DNA of 64,000 nucleotides from Leptothrix discophora (GTDB lineage: Bacteria > Pseudomonadota > Gammaproteobacteria > Burkholderiales > Burkholderiaceae_C). The stretch is taken from contig NZ_JAUZEE010000015.1 in the NCBI RefSeq assembly GCF_030705305.1, positions 1 to 64,000 on the forward strand, in the 5' to 3' direction. Shown one piece after another: positions 1 through 12,010 of the stretch. The notes under the pieces were generated by a model. The model saw only the letters and a list, made by a program, of their open reading frames with translations, was not told where the DNA came from and made no database searches. Position 1 is the first letter of the stretch; each line of letters starts with the position of its first letter. A program made the translations under genes and the position numbers.

Positions 1-56
1 ACCGGCACGTCGAACTGGCGCAGGATTTCCTTGCCTTGGTACTCGTGGATCTTCAC
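1..56 (-). CDS. sucC: succinyl-CoA synthetase beta subunit, N-terminal fragment
   Basis: Only the first 18 codons are in the window; the gene runs off the left edge. The reverse strand reads MKIHEYQGKEILRQFDVP, the characteristic start of the ATP-grasp beta subunit of succinyl-CoA synthetase (ADP- or GDP-forming), which interconverts succinyl-CoA and succinate in the TCA cycle. The start is GTG at 56, with an AGAGGAG ribosome site about 8 bases upstream. It would use the succinyl-CoA made by the methylmalonyl-CoA mutase encoded nearby, so its position fits propionate metabolism. The 163 bases between it and gntR hold no gene and presumably its promoter. Confidence 0.85.
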   Translation of the reverse strand, partial: MKIHEYQGKEILRQFDVP

Positions 57-219
57 TGGGATCGCTCCTCTTGGGGGATGGGGAAGGCTGGCGGGGCGGG
101 TCGACCGGTCGGGTCGCCCCGGCCGGGGCAGGCGTGGCGGGCCGAACTGTGCGGGGTCAAGCTGACCTCAAGCTGAGAAACGCGGCACGTCGTCTGCGCC
201 CGTGACACGGTGTGTGGCT

Positions 220-870
220 TCAGGCCGCCGCAGCGGCCAGGCCGTTGTCGAAATGGGCCTGCATGAGCTGGCGCACCGCCTCGGCATCACGCGCCTCGAA
301 GGCCCGCATGATGGCGCGGTGCTCTTCGAGGGACTCGATCAGCCGCCCCTCCTTGAACAGCGAGTGGTGGCGGTTGAGCTTCATGACCTTGCGCAGGTCG
401 CTGATCATCTGCTGCTGCCAGCGGTTGCCCGCCAGCGCCAGGATCTGCATGTGGAAGGCCTCGTTGGTGGCGAAGAAGAACTCGCGCTGGTGGACCTCGC
501 GCTCGAGCTGCTCGTGCAGCGTGCGCAACTGGCCGAGCTGGGCCTCGTCGGCATGGCAGGCGACCCAGGCCGCCGCGTCGCTCTCCAGCAGCGCGAGCAG
601 GTGGTAGACCTGGCGCACGTCCTCGGTCGACATCTCGGTGACGTAGGCGCCGCGGCGCACCTTCATCGTCACCAGGCCCTCGACCGCGAGCACCTTCAGC
701 GCCTCGCGCAGCGGCGTGCGGCTGATGCCGTAGTCGGCCGCGAGCTTCTGCTCGTCGATCCAGCTGCCGGGCTCGAGCTCGCGGTTGAAGATCTGCTGGC
801 GCAGCCGCTCGGCGACGTCCTGGTACAGGGCGCGCGGGGACAGCTGGGACTCGGCAAGGGGGAGGGCCAC
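220..870 (-). CDS. GntR family (FadR/FCD-type) transcriptional regulator
   Basis: 216 residues with a GTG start at 870. The N-terminal winged helix (about 10-75) contains the typical GntR pattern [13 protein letters not shown] and the recognition-helix region [18 protein letters not shown]. The rest (about 85-210) is an all-helical FCD ligand-binding domain with the usual spaced metal ligands: the FHMQIL His and the [10 protein letters not shown] His are visible. FCD regulators usually bind a small carboxylate or acyl-CoA ligand and act mostly as repressors. It is divergent from the methylmalonyl-CoA mutase operon, and the AT-rich element at 909-921 lies between the two. I infer that it controls the propionyl-CoA/methylmalonyl-CoA genes and itself. 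The ligand (propionyl-CoA or methylmalonyl-CoA, say) is a guess. Confidence 0.9.
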   Translation of the reverse strand: MALPLAESQLSPRALYQDVAERLRQQIFNRELEPGSWIDEQKLAADYGISRTPLREALKVLAVEGLVTMKVRRGAYVTEMSTEDVRQVYHLLALLESDAAAWVACHADEAQLGQLRTLHEQLEREVHQREFFFATNEAFHMQILALAGNRWQQQMISDLRKVMKLNRHHSLFKEGRLIESLEEHRAIMRAFEARDAEAVRQLMQAHFDNGLAAAAA

Positions 871-908
871 GGGTGGGGTTCCGACGACGTCAGGCGTTCA
901 TGGATCTT

Positions 909-921
909 GAATTCATAATTA
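909..921. promoter_or_regulatory. candidate GntR operator in the gntR/mutase divergent promoter
   Basis: GAATTCATAATTA is followed by TGCAT, so CATAATTATG (914-923) is a perfect 10-bp palindrome inside a very AT-rich island of otherwise GC-rich DNA. Exactly the same 13 bases occur inverted at 9828-9840 in front of prpE. It lies 39 bases upstream of the gntR GTG and 78 bases before the mutase ATG, where a repressor could block both promoters. The function is inferred from sharing and position. Confidence 0.6.
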
Positions 922-998
922 TGCATCATGTATCATCGCTGGCAATCCCAGGTCCCTCCGCCGGGTTCCCGCCCGGTCAGCCCTTGCCAGGAAGCGTC

Positions 999-3164
999 AT
1001 GTCGCAGTCGAACGAGTTCCATCCCGCCACGCTCGAACAGTGGGCCAAGGCGGCCGCCAAGTCGGCGCCCGGTGGCGACCTGTCGTCGCTGGACTGGGTG
1101 ACGCCCGAGGGCATCCGGGTCAAGCCGCTCTACACGGCGGCCGACACCGCCGGCCTGCCGCACACCGACACGCTGCCGGGCTTCGAGCCCTTCATCCGCG
1201 GCCCGCAAGCGACGATGTATGCGGTGCGGCCCTGGACCATCCGCCAGTACGCCGGCTTCTCGACCGCCGAGGAATCGAACGCCTTCTACCGCAAGGCGCT
1301 GGCCGCTGGCGGGCAGGGCGTGTCGGTCGCCTTCGACCTCGCGACCCACCGCGGCTACGACAGCGACCACCCCCGCGTGACCGGCGACGTCGGCAAGGCC
1401 GGCGTGGCGATCGACTCGGTCGAGGACATGAAGATCCTGTTCGACGGCATCCCGCTGGACAAGGTCTCGGTGTCGATGACGATGAACGGCGCGGTGCTGC
1501 CGGTGCTGGCCGGCTACGTCGTCGCGGCCGAGGAGCAGGGCGTCTCCCAGGAACTGCTCAGCGGAACCATCCAGAACGACATCCTCAAGGAGTTCATGGT
1601 CCGCAACACCTACATCTACCCGCCCGAGCCGTCGATGAAGATCATCGGCGACATCATCGAGTACACGGCCCAGAAGATGCCGAAGTTCAACTCGATCTCG
1701 ATCAGCGGCTACCACATGCAGGAAGCGGGCGCGAACCAGGCGCTGGAGCTGGCCTTCACGCTGGCCGACGGCAAGGAATACGTCAAGACCGCGCTGGCCA
1801 AGGGCCTCGACGTCGACGCCTTCGCCGGTCGTCTCAGCTTCTTCTGGGCCATCGGCATGAACTTCTATCTGGAGATCGCCAAGATGCGGGCCGCGCGCCT
1901 GCTGTGGTGCCGGATCATGAAGGGCTTCGACGCGAAGAACCCCAAGAGCCTGATGCTGCGCACGCACTGCCAGACCTCGGGCTGGTCGCTGACCGAGCAG
2001 GATCCCTACAACAACGTCGTGCGCACCACCGTCGAGGCCATGGCCGCGGTCTTCGGCGGCACCCAGAGCCTGCACACCAACAGCTTCGACGAGGCCATCG
2101 CGCTGCCCACCGAGTTCAGCGCCCGCATCGCCCGCAACACGCAGCTGATCATCCAGGAAGAGACCCACATCACGAACGTCGTCGACCCCTGGGCCGGCTC
2201 CTACCTGATGGAAAAGCTCACCCAGGACATGGCCGACCAGGCCTGGGCCATCATCGAGGAGGTCGAGGCGATGGGCGGCATGACCCGCGCCGTCGACAGC
2301 GGCTGGGCCAAGCTCAAGATCGAGGCCAGCGCGGCCGAGAAGCAGGCCCGCATCGACTCCGGCCGCGACGTCATCGTCGGCGTCAACAAGTACAGGCTCC
2401 AGCAGCAGGACGCCATCGACATCCTCGAGGTCGACAACGTCCGGGTGCGCGACGGCCAGATCGCCCGCCTGCAGCAGATCCGCACCACGCGCGACGCCGC
2501 CAAGGTCCAGGCCGCGCTGGCCGCGCTGACCGATGCCGCGCGCAGCGGCCAGGGCAACTTGCTGGACCTGTCGATCCAGGCCATGCGCCTGCGCGCCACG
2601 GTCGGCGAGATCAGCGACGCGCTGGAGTCGGTCTACGGCCGCCACCGCGCCGACATCCAGAAGGTCACCGGCGTCTACGCGGCGGCCTACGACTCGGCCG
2701 AAGGCTGGGCCCAGCTGCAGGCCGAGATCGCCGCCTTCGCCGAGGAACAGGGCCGGCGCCCGCGCGTGATGATCGCCAAGCTCGGCCAGGACGGCCACGA
2801 CCGCGGCGCCAAGGTGGTGGCCACGGCCTATGCCGACCTCGGCTTCGACGTCGACATGGGCCCGCTGTTCCAGACCCCCGAGGAATGCGCCCGCCAGGCG
2901 ATCGAGAACGACGTGCATGCGGTCGGCGTCTCGACGCTGGCGGCCGGCCACAAGACGCTGGTGCCGGCCATCATCCAGGCACTCAAGGACCAGGGTGCGG
3001 ACGACATCATCGTGTTCGTCGGCGGCGTGATCCCCCAGCAGGACTATGGCTATCTCTACGACGCCGGTGTCAAGGGCATCTTCGGCCCGGGCACGCCGAT
3101 CCCGGCGTCGGCCAAGACGGTGCTCGAGCAGATCCGCGCGGCCGTCGGCAGCGCCACCGCCTGA
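999..3164 (+). CDS. scpA: methylmalonyl-CoA mutase, single-chain adenosylcobalamin enzyme
   Basis: 721 residues. It converts (R)-methylmalonyl-CoA to succinyl-CoA by a B12 radical mechanism in the cytoplasm. The N-terminal TIM-barrel catalytic part (about 30-560) includes the early segment [20 protein letters not shown]. The C-terminal cobalamin domain (about 590-715) carries the base-off DxHxxG motif as DGHDRG, with the cobalt-ligating His at residue 600, and a late GVIPQQDY segment. The length matches the homodimeric ScpA/Sbm type, not the split large/small subunit type. I chose ATG 999 because AGGAAG lies 6 bases upstream; the frame is open further upstream, but that stretch overlaps the AT-rich operator region. 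The MeaB chaperone is in the same operon two genes on. Confidence 0.96.
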   Translation: MSQSNEFHPATLEQWAKAAAKSAPGGDLSSLDWVTPEGIRVKPLYTAADTAGLPHTDTLPGFEPFIRGPQATMYAVRPWTIRQYAGFSTAEESNAFYRKALAAGGQGVSVAFDLATHRGYDSDHPRVTGDVGKAGVAIDSVEDMKILFDGIPLDKVSVSMTMNGAVLPVLAGYVVAAEEQGVSQELLSGTIQNDILKEFMVRNTYIYPPEPSMKIIGDIIEYTAQKMPKFNSISISGYHMQEAGANQALELAFTLADGKEYVKTALAKGLDVDAFAGRLSFFWAIGMNFYLEIAKMRAARLLWCRIMKGFDAKNPKSLMLRTHCQTSGWSLTEQDPYNNVVRTTVEAMAAVFGGTQSLHTNSFDEAIALPTEFSARIARNTQLIIQEETHITNVVDPWAGSYLMEKLTQDMADQAWAIIEEVEAMGGMTRAVDSGWAKLKIEASAAEKQARIDSGRDVIVGVNKYRLQQQDAIDILEVDNVRVRDGQIARLQQIRTTRDAAKVQAALAALTDAARSGQGNLLDLSIQAMRLRATVGEISDALESVYGRHRADIQKVTGVYAAAYDSAEGWAQLQAEIAAFAEEQGRRPRVMIAKLGQDGHDRGAKVVATAYADLGFDVDMGPLFQTPEECARQAIENDVHAVGVSTLAAGHKTLVPAIIQALKDQGADDIIVFVGGVIPQQDYGYLYDAGVKGIFGPGTPIPASAKTVLEQIRAAVGSATA

Positions 3165-3241
3165 GCGCACGCGGGGTGGCCTCCCTCTCGGCACATGCGC
3201 TGACGCACACTCGGCGGGTCGCGACTTTTCACGTCCTCGCC

Positions 3242-3730
3242 ATGTCCAGCGCACCCACCTATCCGACCGCCCGGCTGACCCTGATGCCCGCCGGCGAAGG
3301 CGACTTCGAGGGCCTGCTCTCGCTGCGCATGGCCGCCATGCGCGAGAGCCTGGAGCGGGTCGGCCGCTTCGATCCGCAGCGTGCCCGTGAGCGTCTGAGC
3401 CGCGGCTACAACCCGGCCCACACCCGCCACATCCTGCGCGATGGCGAGCTGGTCGGTTTCGTGGTCGTGATCCCGCGCGAGCAGGACCTGCTGCTGGACC
3501 ACCTCTACATCCACCCGAGCGCGCAGCGCGAAGGCATCGGTGCCTGGGTGATGCGCCAGGTGCTGGCCGAGGCCGATGCCGCGTCCAGCCCGGTCAGCGT
3601 GACCGCGCTCAAGCACAGCGACGCGACCCGCTTCTACGAACGCCACGGCTTCGTGCTGCAGGCCGAGGGCGAGTGGGACCTCTACTTCCGCCGGCCGGCC
3701 CGACCGGCCAGCGACGACCCCGTCACCTGA
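3242..3730 (+). CDS. GNAT family N-acetyltransferase
   Basis: 162 residues. One GNAT fold: beta strand [13 protein letters not shown], central strand [35 protein letters not shown] holding the acetyl-CoA pyrophosphate loop (the Q/RxxGxG/A equivalent is QREGIG), and a C-terminal [15 protein letters not shown] typical of the family. The substrate cannot be read from the sequence. It sits between the mutase and meaB, and its TGA overlaps the meaB ATG (TGATG), so it is co-translated with the B12 chaperone. A role in acylation control of the pathway is possible but is only inference from the neighbours. A palindrome-like ATGCG-CTGA-CGCAC lies 33 bases before the start and may be chance. Confidence 0.85.
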   Translation: MSSAPTYPTARLTLMPAGEGDFEGLLSLRMAAMRESLERVGRFDPQRARERLSRGYNPAHTRHILRDGELVGFVVVIPREQDLLLDHLYIHPSAQREGIGAWVMRQVLAEADAASSPVSVTALKHSDATRFYERHGFVLQAEGEWDLYFRRPARPASDDPVT

Positions 3731-4767
3731 TGTCCGACCTGTCCGCCAGCGGCGCACTCCTGCCCATCGACCAGAGCCTTGCCGACGCCCTGCTGCACGG
3801 GGCGGAGGCGCCGCGCCGGCGCGCGCTGGCCAAGGCCATCACGCTGCTGGAATCGACCCGGCCGGACCACCGCGCCCGCGGCGACCTGCTGCTCAACGCG
3901 CTGCTGCCGCACAGCGGACGGTCCTTCCGGCTGGGCATCTCCGGCGTGCCGGGCGTGGGCAAGAGCACCTTCATCGAGGCGCTGGGCCTTTACCTGATCG
4001 GCCTCGGCCACCGCGTCGCGGTGCTGGCGGTCGACCCGTCGTCGACCGTTTCGGGCGGATCCATCCTGGGCGACAAGACCCGCATGGAGCAGCTGTCGGT
4101 CCACCCGCAGGCCTACATCCGGCCCAGCCCGTCCAGCGGCACGCTGGGCGGCGTGGCCGAGAAGACCCGCGAGTCCATGCTGCTGGCCGAGGCGGCCGGG
4201 CACGACATCGTCATCGTCGAGACCGTCGGCGTTGGCCAGAGCGAGACCGCCGTGTCGGCCATGACCGACATGTTCGTGCTGCTGCAGCTGCCCAACGCCG
4301 GCGACGACCTGCAGGCGATCAAGAAGGGCGTGATGGAGCTGGCCGACCTGGTGGTCATCAACAAGGCCGACATCGACGTGCATGCGGCGACCCGGGCGCG
4401 CTCGCAGATCACCTCGGCGCTGCGGCTGCTGGGCATGCATGGACACCCCGACCATGCACACCACGATGCGCAGATCTGGCATCCCGAGGTCATCCAGCTG
4501 AGCGCGCTGAAACAGCAGGGCCTGGCCCCGTTCTGGGACTGCGTCTCGCGTTTCCGCTCCCTGCAGACCGACAACGGCCGGCTCGCCCAGCGCCGCCAGC
4601 AGCAGTCGCTGGCCTGGATGTGGGAGCGCATCGAGGCCGGCCTGCGCGCGCGATTCAAGGGCCACGCCGCCGTGCAGGCCCAGCTTGGCGCCTGCACCGA
4701 CGAGGTCCGCGCTGGTCGCCTCGCGGCCTCGGTCGCGGCCCGGCGGCTGCTCGACCTGATGACGTGA
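3730..4767 (+). CDS. meaB: MeaB/ArgK-type G3E GTPase, methylmalonyl-CoA mutase chaperone
   Basis: 345 residues. This SIMIBI-class GTPase protects and reloads methylmalonyl-CoA mutase with adenosylcobalamin. The Walker A loop GVPGVGKST starts at residue 72; the switch region [19 protein letters not shown] and the [12 protein letters not shown] Walker B/DxxG-like region follow, and the base-recognition motif NKAD is present (VVINKADID). A C-terminal helical dimerisation arm completes the usual length. The start ATG overlaps the stop of the GNAT gene by one base, which indicates translational coupling. Location in the mutase operon supports the assignment over arginine-transport kinase, the old ArgK name. 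Confidence 0.95.
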   Translation: MSDLSASGALLPIDQSLADALLHGAEAPRRRALAKAITLLESTRPDHRARGDLLLNALLPHSGRSFRLGISGVPGVGKSTFIEALGLYLIGLGHRVAVLAVDPSSTVSGGSILGDKTRMEQLSVHPQAYIRPSPSSGTLGGVAEKTRESMLLAEAAGHDIVIVETVGVGQSETAVSAMTDMFVLLQLPNAGDDLQAIKKGVMELADLVVINKADIDVHAATRARSQITSALRLLGMHGHPDHAHHDAQIWHPEVIQLSALKQQGLAPFWDCVSRFRSLQTDNGRLAQRRQQQSLAWMWERIEAGLRARFKGHAAVQAQLGACTDEVRAGRLAASVAARRLLDLMT

Positions 4768-4859
4768 TGACCTGAACCGATCCGCGATCCGCTTTCCCCC
4801 GTTCCCTCTTTTTCCCTTCCCCAACGATCTCACCCACCTCCCGACGAGGAGCAAACGAC

Positions 4860-6390
<1,531 letters not shown>

Positions 6391-6392
<2 letters not shown>

Positions 6393-6463
6393 GCCCCCAC
6401 GCTCCCTGTCGGTCGCTGCCCCCCGTGGGGGCTCATGCAGCGGACCGGCAAAGCCGGATCCGC
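6391..6463. repeat. REP-like double hairpin between pccB and pccA
   Basis: GAGCCCCCACG at 6391-6401 is perfectly complementary to CGTGGGGGCTC at 6424-6434 (11 bp). A second stem follows: GCGGACCGGC (6440-6449), loop AAA, then GCCGG-A-TCCGC (6453-6463). The first arm overlaps the pccB stop codon. The CCCCCACG...CCCCCCGTGGGGG form resembles intergenic hairpins that I recall as scattered through related Burkholderiales genomes. There is no T-tract, so it is not a classical terminator. It may set the pccB/pccA mRNA ratio or be a mobile palindromic element. Confidence 0.6.
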
Positions 6464-6528
6464 GCATGCGGCTTGAATGAACGCTCGTCCGATGGCTCTG
6501 CCGCCGGACATTGCTGAAAGAGACAGAC

Positions 6529-8616
6529 ATGTTTACGAAGATCCTGATCGCGAACCGGGGCGAGATCGCCTGCCGCGTCATCAAGACCGCCCGCAAGATG
6601 GGCATCGCCACCGTCGCCGTCTATTCCGAGGCCGACAAGGACGCCCGCCACGTCGAGCTGGCCGACGAGGCCGTGCTGCTGGGCCCGGCGCCCTCGCGCG
6701 AGTCCTACCTCGTGGCCGACAAGATCATCGCGGCCTGCAAGCAGACCTGCGCGCAGGCGGTCCACCCGGGCTATGGCTTCCTGTCCGAGAACGAGGACTT
6801 CGCCCGCCGCTGCGAGGAAGAAGGCATCACCTTCATCGGCCCGAAGCACTACTCGATCGCGGCCATGGGCGACAAGATCGCCTCCAAGAAGCTCGCCAAC
6901 GAGGCCCGCGTCAACACCATCCCCGGCTGGAACGACGCCATCGAGTCGGCCGAGCGGGCGGTCGAGATCGCCCAGGGCATCGGCTACCCGGTGATGATCA
7001 AGGCCTCGGCCGGCGGTGGCGGCAAGGGCCTGCGCGTGGCCTTCAACGACAAGGAAGCCTTCGAGGGCTTCTCGTCCTGCCGCAACGAGGCCCGCAACAG
7101 CTTCGGCGATGACCGCGTGTTCATCGAGAAGTACGTGCTCGAGCCGCGCCACATCGAGATCCAGGTCCTCGGCGACAGCCACGGCAACGTGGTCTACCTG
7201 CACGAGCGCGAGTGCTCGATCCAGCGCCGTCACCAGAAGGTGATCGAGGAAGCGCCGAGCCCCTTCATCAGCGACGCGACCCGCCAGGCCATGGGCGAGC
7301 AGGCCGTGGCGCTGGCCAAGGCGGTGAAGTACCAGAGCGCCGGCACGGTCGAGTTCGTCGTCGGCAAGGACCAGGACTTCTACTTCCTGGAGATGAACAC
7401 CCGGCTGCAGGTTGAGCACCCGGTCACCGAGTGCATCACCGGGCTGGACCTGGTCGAGCAGATGATCCGCGTGGCCGCCGGCGAGAAGCTGTCCTTCGGC
7501 CAGGCCGACATCCCGCGCCAGGGCTGGGCGATCGAGTGCCGCATCAACGCCGAGGACCCGTTCCGCAACTTCCTGCCCTCGACCGGCCGGCTGGTGCGCT
7601 ACCAGCCGCCGCAGGCCGATCTGGAGCAGGGCAGCGAGACGCTGCAGGGCCCTGCCTACGCAGCCGGCAGGTTCGGCGGCGTGCGCGTGGACACCGGCGT
7701 CTACGAGGGCGGCGAGATCCCGATGTTCTACGACTCGATGATCGCCAAGCTCATCGTGCACGGCCGTGACCGGAACGACGCCATCGCCAAGATGCGCGAG
7801 GCGCTCAACGGCTTCGTGATCCGCGGCATCAGCAGCAACATCCCCTTCCAGGCCGCGCTGCTGGCGCATCCGAGGTTCGTCACCGGCGAGTTCAACACCG
7901 GCTTCATCGCCGAGCACTACGCCAAGGGCTTCAAGGCCGAGGACGTGCCGCACGACGACCCGCTGTTCCTGGTCGCGCTGGCCGCCTTCGTGCGCCGCAA
8001 GGCCCGTCAGCGTGCCGCCGGCATCAGCGGCCAGCTGCCCGGCCACGGCGTGACCATCGCGCCGGACTTCGTCGTCGCGGTGATGGGCGCCGAGGGCCAG
8101 CACGCCTACCACCCGGTCAGCGTCGGTGCCTACGACGCGGCGGCTTGCACCGCCAACGTGGTGGTCGGCGCGGGCGAGGCGGCCCGCACCTACGCGATCC
8201 GCAGCCACACCAAGCTGGGCGACCTGATGATGACCGGCGCGGTCAACGGCAAGCCCTTCACGGCCCAGGTCGAGCAGGGTTCGGCCAAGCGCCCGCTGGC
8301 CATCCGCGTGGCCCACAACGGCACCCAGATCGACGCGCTGGTGCTGTCGCCGCGCGCGGCCGAGCTGATGAAGCTGATGCCCTACAAGGCCCCGCCCGAC
8401 ACCAGCAAGTTCCTGCTCTCGCCGATGCCCGGCCTGCTGGCCGACGTCGCGGTCCAGGTCGGCCAGAAGGTCCTGGCCGGCGAGAAGCTGGCGGTGATCG
8501 AGGCCATGAAGATGGAGAACATCCTCGTCGCCCAGCAGGACGGCGTCGTCAAGGCCGTGCTGGCCGGCAAGGGCGAAAGCCTGTCGGTGGACCAGCCGAT
8601 CCTGGCGTTCGAGTGA
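6529..8616 (+). CDS. pccA: propionyl-CoA carboxylase alpha subunit (biotin carboxylase plus biotin carrier)
   Basis: 695 residues. It carboxylates biotin with ATP and bicarbonate. The biotin carboxylase domain (1 to about 450) starts [17 protein letters not shown] and has the ATP-grasp glycine loop [14 protein letters not shown] and the active-site [15 protein letters not shown] middle BT-type domain that docks the beta subunit follows. The C-terminal biotinyl domain ends with EAMKMEN, and the biotin-accepting Lys is residue 661. The length and BT domain fit PccA. ATG 6529 gives the family N-terminus and has AAGAGA upstream; an in-frame ATG at 6511 is possible but less likely. The hairpin element precedes it. 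Confidence 0.96.
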   Translation: MFTKILIANRGEIACRVIKTARKMGIATVAVYSEADKDARHVELADEAVLLGPAPSRESYLVADKIIAACKQTCAQAVHPGYGFLSENEDFARRCEEEGITFIGPKHYSIAAMGDKIASKKLANEARVNTIPGWNDAIESAERAVEIAQGIGYPVMIKASAGGGGKGLRVAFNDKEAFEGFSSCRNEARNSFGDDRVFIEKYVLEPRHIEIQVLGDSHGNVVYLHERECSIQRRHQKVIEEAPSPFISDATRQAMGEQAVALAKAVKYQSAGTVEFVVGKDQDFYFLEMNTRLQVEHPVTECITGLDLVEQMIRVAAGEKLSFGQADIPRQGWAIECRINAEDPFRNFLPSTGRLVRYQPPQADLEQGSETLQGPAYAAGRFGGVRVDTGVYEGGEIPMFYDSMIAKLIVHGRDRNDAIAKMREALNGFVIRGISSNIPFQAALLAHPRFVTGEFNTGFIAEHYAKGFKAEDVPHDDPLFLVALAAFVRRKARQRAAGISGQLPGHGVTIAPDFVVAVMGAEGQHAYHPVSVGAYDAAACTANVVVGAGEAARTYAIRSHTKLGDLMMTGAVNGKPFTAQVEQGSAKRPLAIRVAHNGTQIDALVLSPRAAELMKLMPYKAPPDTSKFLLSPMPGLLADVAVQVGQKVLAGEKLAVIEAMKMENILVAQQDGVVKAVLAGKGESLSVDQPILAFE

Positions 8617-8624
8617 GCCGCGAC

Positions 8625-9092
<468 letters not shown>

Positions 9093-9100
9093 CGCGCCGG

Positions 9101-9709
9101 TCAGCCGGCGGCGGCCTCCGTGGCGGCCCCGGCCACACCGAAGTCCACGTCCTCGTAGACCTGGTCCATCGTCAGCGACAGCCCGAGGCTGGCCAGCTCG
9201 ATCGTGGCGCCCGGCCCGGCCGGGTGCAGCACCCACAGGCCCTCGGCATTGCGGCGGAACAGGTCGACGTGGGCGCGGTCGGCCTCGACCAGCAGGTATT
9301 CCTGCAGGCTGGGCAGGCGTTGGTACAGCTCGAACTTGAGGCCACGGTCATAGGCGGCGGTCGAAGGCGACAGCACCTCGACGACCAGCCGTGGCGCGGT
9401 CTTGCTCGTCTCGGCCTCCGGCGTCAGGTCGACCGGCTCGCAGGTGACGAAGACGTCGGGGTAGAGCACCGAGTCGACGGCCTGAACGTGGACCTTCATC
9501 CCTTCGATGTGGGTCCGGCACGGCGTGCCTCGCAGGCCCTGCTTCAGGCTTGAGGCCATGTTCAGCGCGATGGTGTTGTGCGTCGCGCGGGCGCCCGTCA
9601 TCGCGAACACCTCGCCGCCGACGAACTCGTGGCGTTCGGCCTGCTGTTCCTCCCAGGCCAGGAAGGCTTGCAGGTCCATCTTGGGCGTAGGCTTGAGAAC
9701 CGCAGACAT
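9101..9709 (-). CDS. Uma2 family (DUF820) PD-(D/E)XK-fold protein
   Basis: 202 residues, convergent with the VOC gene and divergent from prpE. The Uma2 pattern is clear: FLAWEEQQAERHEFVGGEVFAMTGA at the N-terminus, then VLYPDVFVTCEP with the conserved catalytic Asp, LVVEVLSPSTAAYDRGLKF with the E-x-L motif, and YLLVEADRAHVDLFRR. The fold belongs to restriction-endonuclease-like nucleases, but members are usually orphan genes of unknown role that spread laterally. AAGGG lies upstream of ATG 9709. Nothing links it functionally to propionate; it looks inserted between the pathway genes. Confidence 0.85.
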   Translation of the reverse strand: MSAVLKPTPKMDLQAFLAWEEQQAERHEFVGGEVFAMTGARATHNTIALNMASSLKQGLRGTPCRTHIEGMKVHVQAVDSVLYPDVFVTCEPVDLTPEAETSKTAPRLVVEVLSPSTAAYDRGLKFELYQRLPSLQEYLLVEADRAHVDLFRRNAEGLWVLHPAGPGATIELASLGLSLTMDQVYEDVDFGVAGAATEAAAG

Positions 9710-9827
9710 GTCAGACCCTTCGTGGGCAGGTGGTGGCGCGATGGTAGTGCCAGCATCGGCGCGGCTTCTGGCGTGACGGGCCCTCGGAACCGCTCGTCCG
9801 ACAGCACGCTGTCAGCCGCACACCTTG

Positions 9828-9840
9828 TAATTATGAATTC
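9828..9840. promoter_or_regulatory. candidate GntR operator before prpE
   Basis: TAATTATGAATTC is the exact reverse complement of 909-921. It lies 44 bases before the prpE ATG in an AT-rich patch and overlaps plausible -10 sequences (TAATTAT, TATGAAT). It suggests that the distant prpE is controlled by the same GntR regulator as the mutase operon. Confidence 0.6.
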
Positions 9841-9884
9841 TGGGGCGCGCACTTCTGCCGACCCCGCCGATCAGGAGACGACCG

Positions 9885-11795
9885 ATGACCGCTGCCCCCC
9901 AAGACTTCGCCGCCTTCCACCGCCGGTCCATCGAGGACCGCGACGGTTTCTGGGGGGAACAGGCCCAGCTGATCGACTGGCACCAGCCCTACACGCAGGT
10001 CTGCGACACCAGCCGGCCGCCGTTCGCGAACTGGTTCGTCGGCGGCCAGACCAACCTGTGCCACAACGCGCTGGACCGCCACCTGAAGGACCGGCCGGAC
10101 CAGGCCGCGCTGATCTTCGTGTCGACCGAGACCGACACCGAGAAGACCTACAGCTACCGCGAGCTGCATGCCGAGGTGCAGCGCTTCGCGGCGATCTACC
10201 AGTCGCTGGGCGTCGTCAAGGGCGACCGCGTGCTGATCTACATGCCGATGATCCCGGAGGCCGCCTTCGCGATGCTGGCGGCGGTGCGCATCGGCGCGAT
10301 CCACTCGGTGGTGTTCGGCGGCTTCGCCAGCCACTCGCTGGCCAGCCGCATCGACGATGCCAGCCCCAAGGTCGTGGTCAGTGCCGATGCCGGCATGCGC
10401 GGCGGCAAGGTGGTGCCCTACAAGCACCTGCTGGACGAGGCCATCACCCTGGCCGGCAACAAGCCGGCCCGCGTCGTGATGGTCAACCGCGGCCTGGCCG
10501 ACTTCGCCCGCGTCGACGGCCGTGACGTCGACTACGCCAAGCTGCGTGCGCAGCACCTCGACGCGCAGGTGCCGGTGACCTGGGTGGCGTCGGACCATCC
10601 GTCCTACATCCTCTACACCTCCGGCACCACCGGCAAGCCCAAGGGCGTGCAGCGCGACACCGGCGGCTACACCGTCGCGCTGGCTGCCTCCATGCCCCAC
10701 ATCTTCATGGGCGAGCCGGGCGAGACCTACTTCAGCACCAGCGACATCGGCTGGGTCGTGGGCCACAGCTACATCATCTACGGCCCGCTGATCGGTGGCA
10801 TGGCGACCATCATGTACGAGGGTCTGCCGATCCGCCCGGATGCCGGCATCTGGTGGAGCCTGGTCGAGAAGTACAAGGTCACCGTGATGTTCAGCGCCCC
10901 GACCGCGGTGCGCGTGCTCAAGAAGCAGGATCCGGCCTTCCTGAAGAAGTACGACCTGTCCTCGCTCAAGGCGCTGTTCCTGGCCGGCGAGCCGCTGGAC
11001 GAGCCGACCGCGCAGTGGATCTCCGACTCGCTGGGCGTGCCCATCATCGACAACTACTGGCAGACCGAGACCGGCTGGCCGCTGATGGCGATCTGCAACG
11101 GCGTCGAGCGCGCCCCGAGCAAGTTCGGCTCGCCCGGCAAGGCGGTCTACGGCTATGACGTGCAGCTGATCGACGAGAACACCGGCCAGCCCATCACCGA
11201 GCCGGACCGCAAGGGCGTCGTCGCCATCAACGGCCCGCTGCCCCCCGGCTGCCTGCAGACCGTCTGGGGCGATGACGCACGCTTCGTCAGCACCTACTGG
11301 ACGAGCATCCCCGGCCAGCAGATGTACAGCACCTTCGACTGGGGCGTGCGCGACAAGGACGGCTACTTCTACATCCTCGGCCGCACCGACGACGTCATCA
11401 ACGTGGCCGGTCACCGCCTGGGCACGCGCGAGATCGAGGAGAGCATCTCCAGCCATCCGGCAATCGCCGAGGTGGCCGTGGTGGGCGTGGCCGACCAACT
11501 CAAGGGCCAGGTCGCGATGGCCTTCGCGGTCGTCAAGGACGCGGCCCGCGTGGCCGATCCGGCCGATGCGCTCAAGCTCGAGGGCGAGGTCATGAAGGTG
11601 GTCGACGACCAGCTCGGCGCGGTCGCCCGGCCGGCCCGCGTGCGCTTCGTCACCGTGCTGCCCAAGACCCGCTCGGGCAAGGTGTTGCGCCGCGCCATCC
11701 AGGCGGTCTGCGAGGGCCGCGATGCCGGCGACCTGACCACCATGGAAGACCCGGCCGCGCTGGCCCAGATCAAGGACCTGGTGCGCCCGGCCTGA
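9885..11795 (+). CDS. prpE: propionate--CoA ligase
   Basis: 636 residues, ANL adenylating superfamily. It makes propionyl-CoA from propionate, ATP and CoA through propionyl-AMP. An N-terminal ACAS_N segment is followed by the P-loop YTSGTTGKPKG (from residue 244), by YWQTETGWP, the A5-type motif, by DWGVRDKDGYFYILGRTDDVINVAGHR at the hinge, and by the catalytic lysine in KTRSGKVLRR (Lys599). The length and the TETGWP motif fit PrpE more than acetyl-CoA synthetase, although activity on acetate cannot be excluded. It is monocistronic, with its own operator-like element upstream and a terminator directly after. It feeds PccAB. Confidence 0.93.
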   Translation: MTAAPQDFAAFHRRSIEDRDGFWGEQAQLIDWHQPYTQVCDTSRPPFANWFVGGQTNLCHNALDRHLKDRPDQAALIFVSTETDTEKTYSYRELHAEVQRFAAIYQSLGVVKGDRVLIYMPMIPEAAFAMLAAVRIGAIHSVVFGGFASHSLASRIDDASPKVVVSADAGMRGGKVVPYKHLLDEAITLAGNKPARVVMVNRGLADFARVDGRDVDYAKLRAQHLDAQVPVTWVASDHPSYILYTSGTTGKPKGVQRDTGGYTVALAASMPHIFMGEPGETYFSTSDIGWVVGHSYIIYGPLIGGMATIMYEGLPIRPDAGIWWSLVEKYKVTVMFSAPTAVRVLKKQDPAFLKKYDLSSLKALFLAGEPLDEPTAQWISDSLGVPIIDNYWQTETGWPLMAICNGVERAPSKFGSPGKAVYGYDVQLIDENTGQPITEPDRKGVVAINGPLPPGCLQTVWGDDARFVSTYWTSIPGQQMYSTFDWGVRDKDGYFYILGRTDDVINVAGHRLGTREIEESISSHPAIAEVAVVGVADQLKGQVAMAFAVVKDAARVADPADALKLEGEVMKVVDDQLGAVARPARVRFVTVLPKTRSGKVLRRAIQAVCEGRDAGDLTTMEDPAALAQIKDLVRPA

Positions 11796-11820
11796 TCGAC
11801 GTCCGCCCGCTCCCGCGCAC

Positions 11821-11844
11821 AGCCACCCTCCGGGGTGGCTTTTT
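11821..11844 (+). terminator. Rho-independent terminator after prpE
   Basis: AGCCACCC (11821-11828), loop TCCG, GGGTGGCT (11833-11840), then TTTT: an 8-bp perfect stem followed by a U-tract, 26 bases after the prpE stop. It is the clearest intrinsic terminator in the window. Confidence 0.9.
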
Positions 11845-11950
11845 CACTTCTGGATGGGCTGAAGCGGTCGAATTGCACACGCCGCGTGGCTCGGCGGCGG
11901 TGCCATCCCCTGGATGCGCCCAGCGCCCACCGATGACGAGCGGCCGGGGC

Positions 11951-11956
11951 TATAAC
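11951..11956 (+). promoter_or_regulatory. possible -10 element for the tandem acyltransferase genes
   Basis: TATAAC stands out in GC-rich DNA (GGGGCTATAACGGCG), 55 bases before the ATG at 12011. No good -35 hexamer is found at 16-18 bases upstream, so this is a weak call. Confidence 0.3.
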
Positions 11957-12010
11957 GGCGCCCGTGCGTGCCTGCGGGCGACGCCTTCCGCACAGGAGCC
12001 AGCCCCCGAC

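Noticed and set aside
3196-3209. ATGCG-CTGA-CGCAC upstream of the GNAT gene as a member of the palindrome family
   Set aside because: It has one mismatch, is alone in region 1, lies inside an operon and is far from the stress island. Chance is the simplest explanation.
4800-4820. T-rich run between meaB and pccB as a terminator
   Set aside because: There is no stable stem directly before it. The run is part of a C/T-rich leader upstream of the pccB ribosome site.
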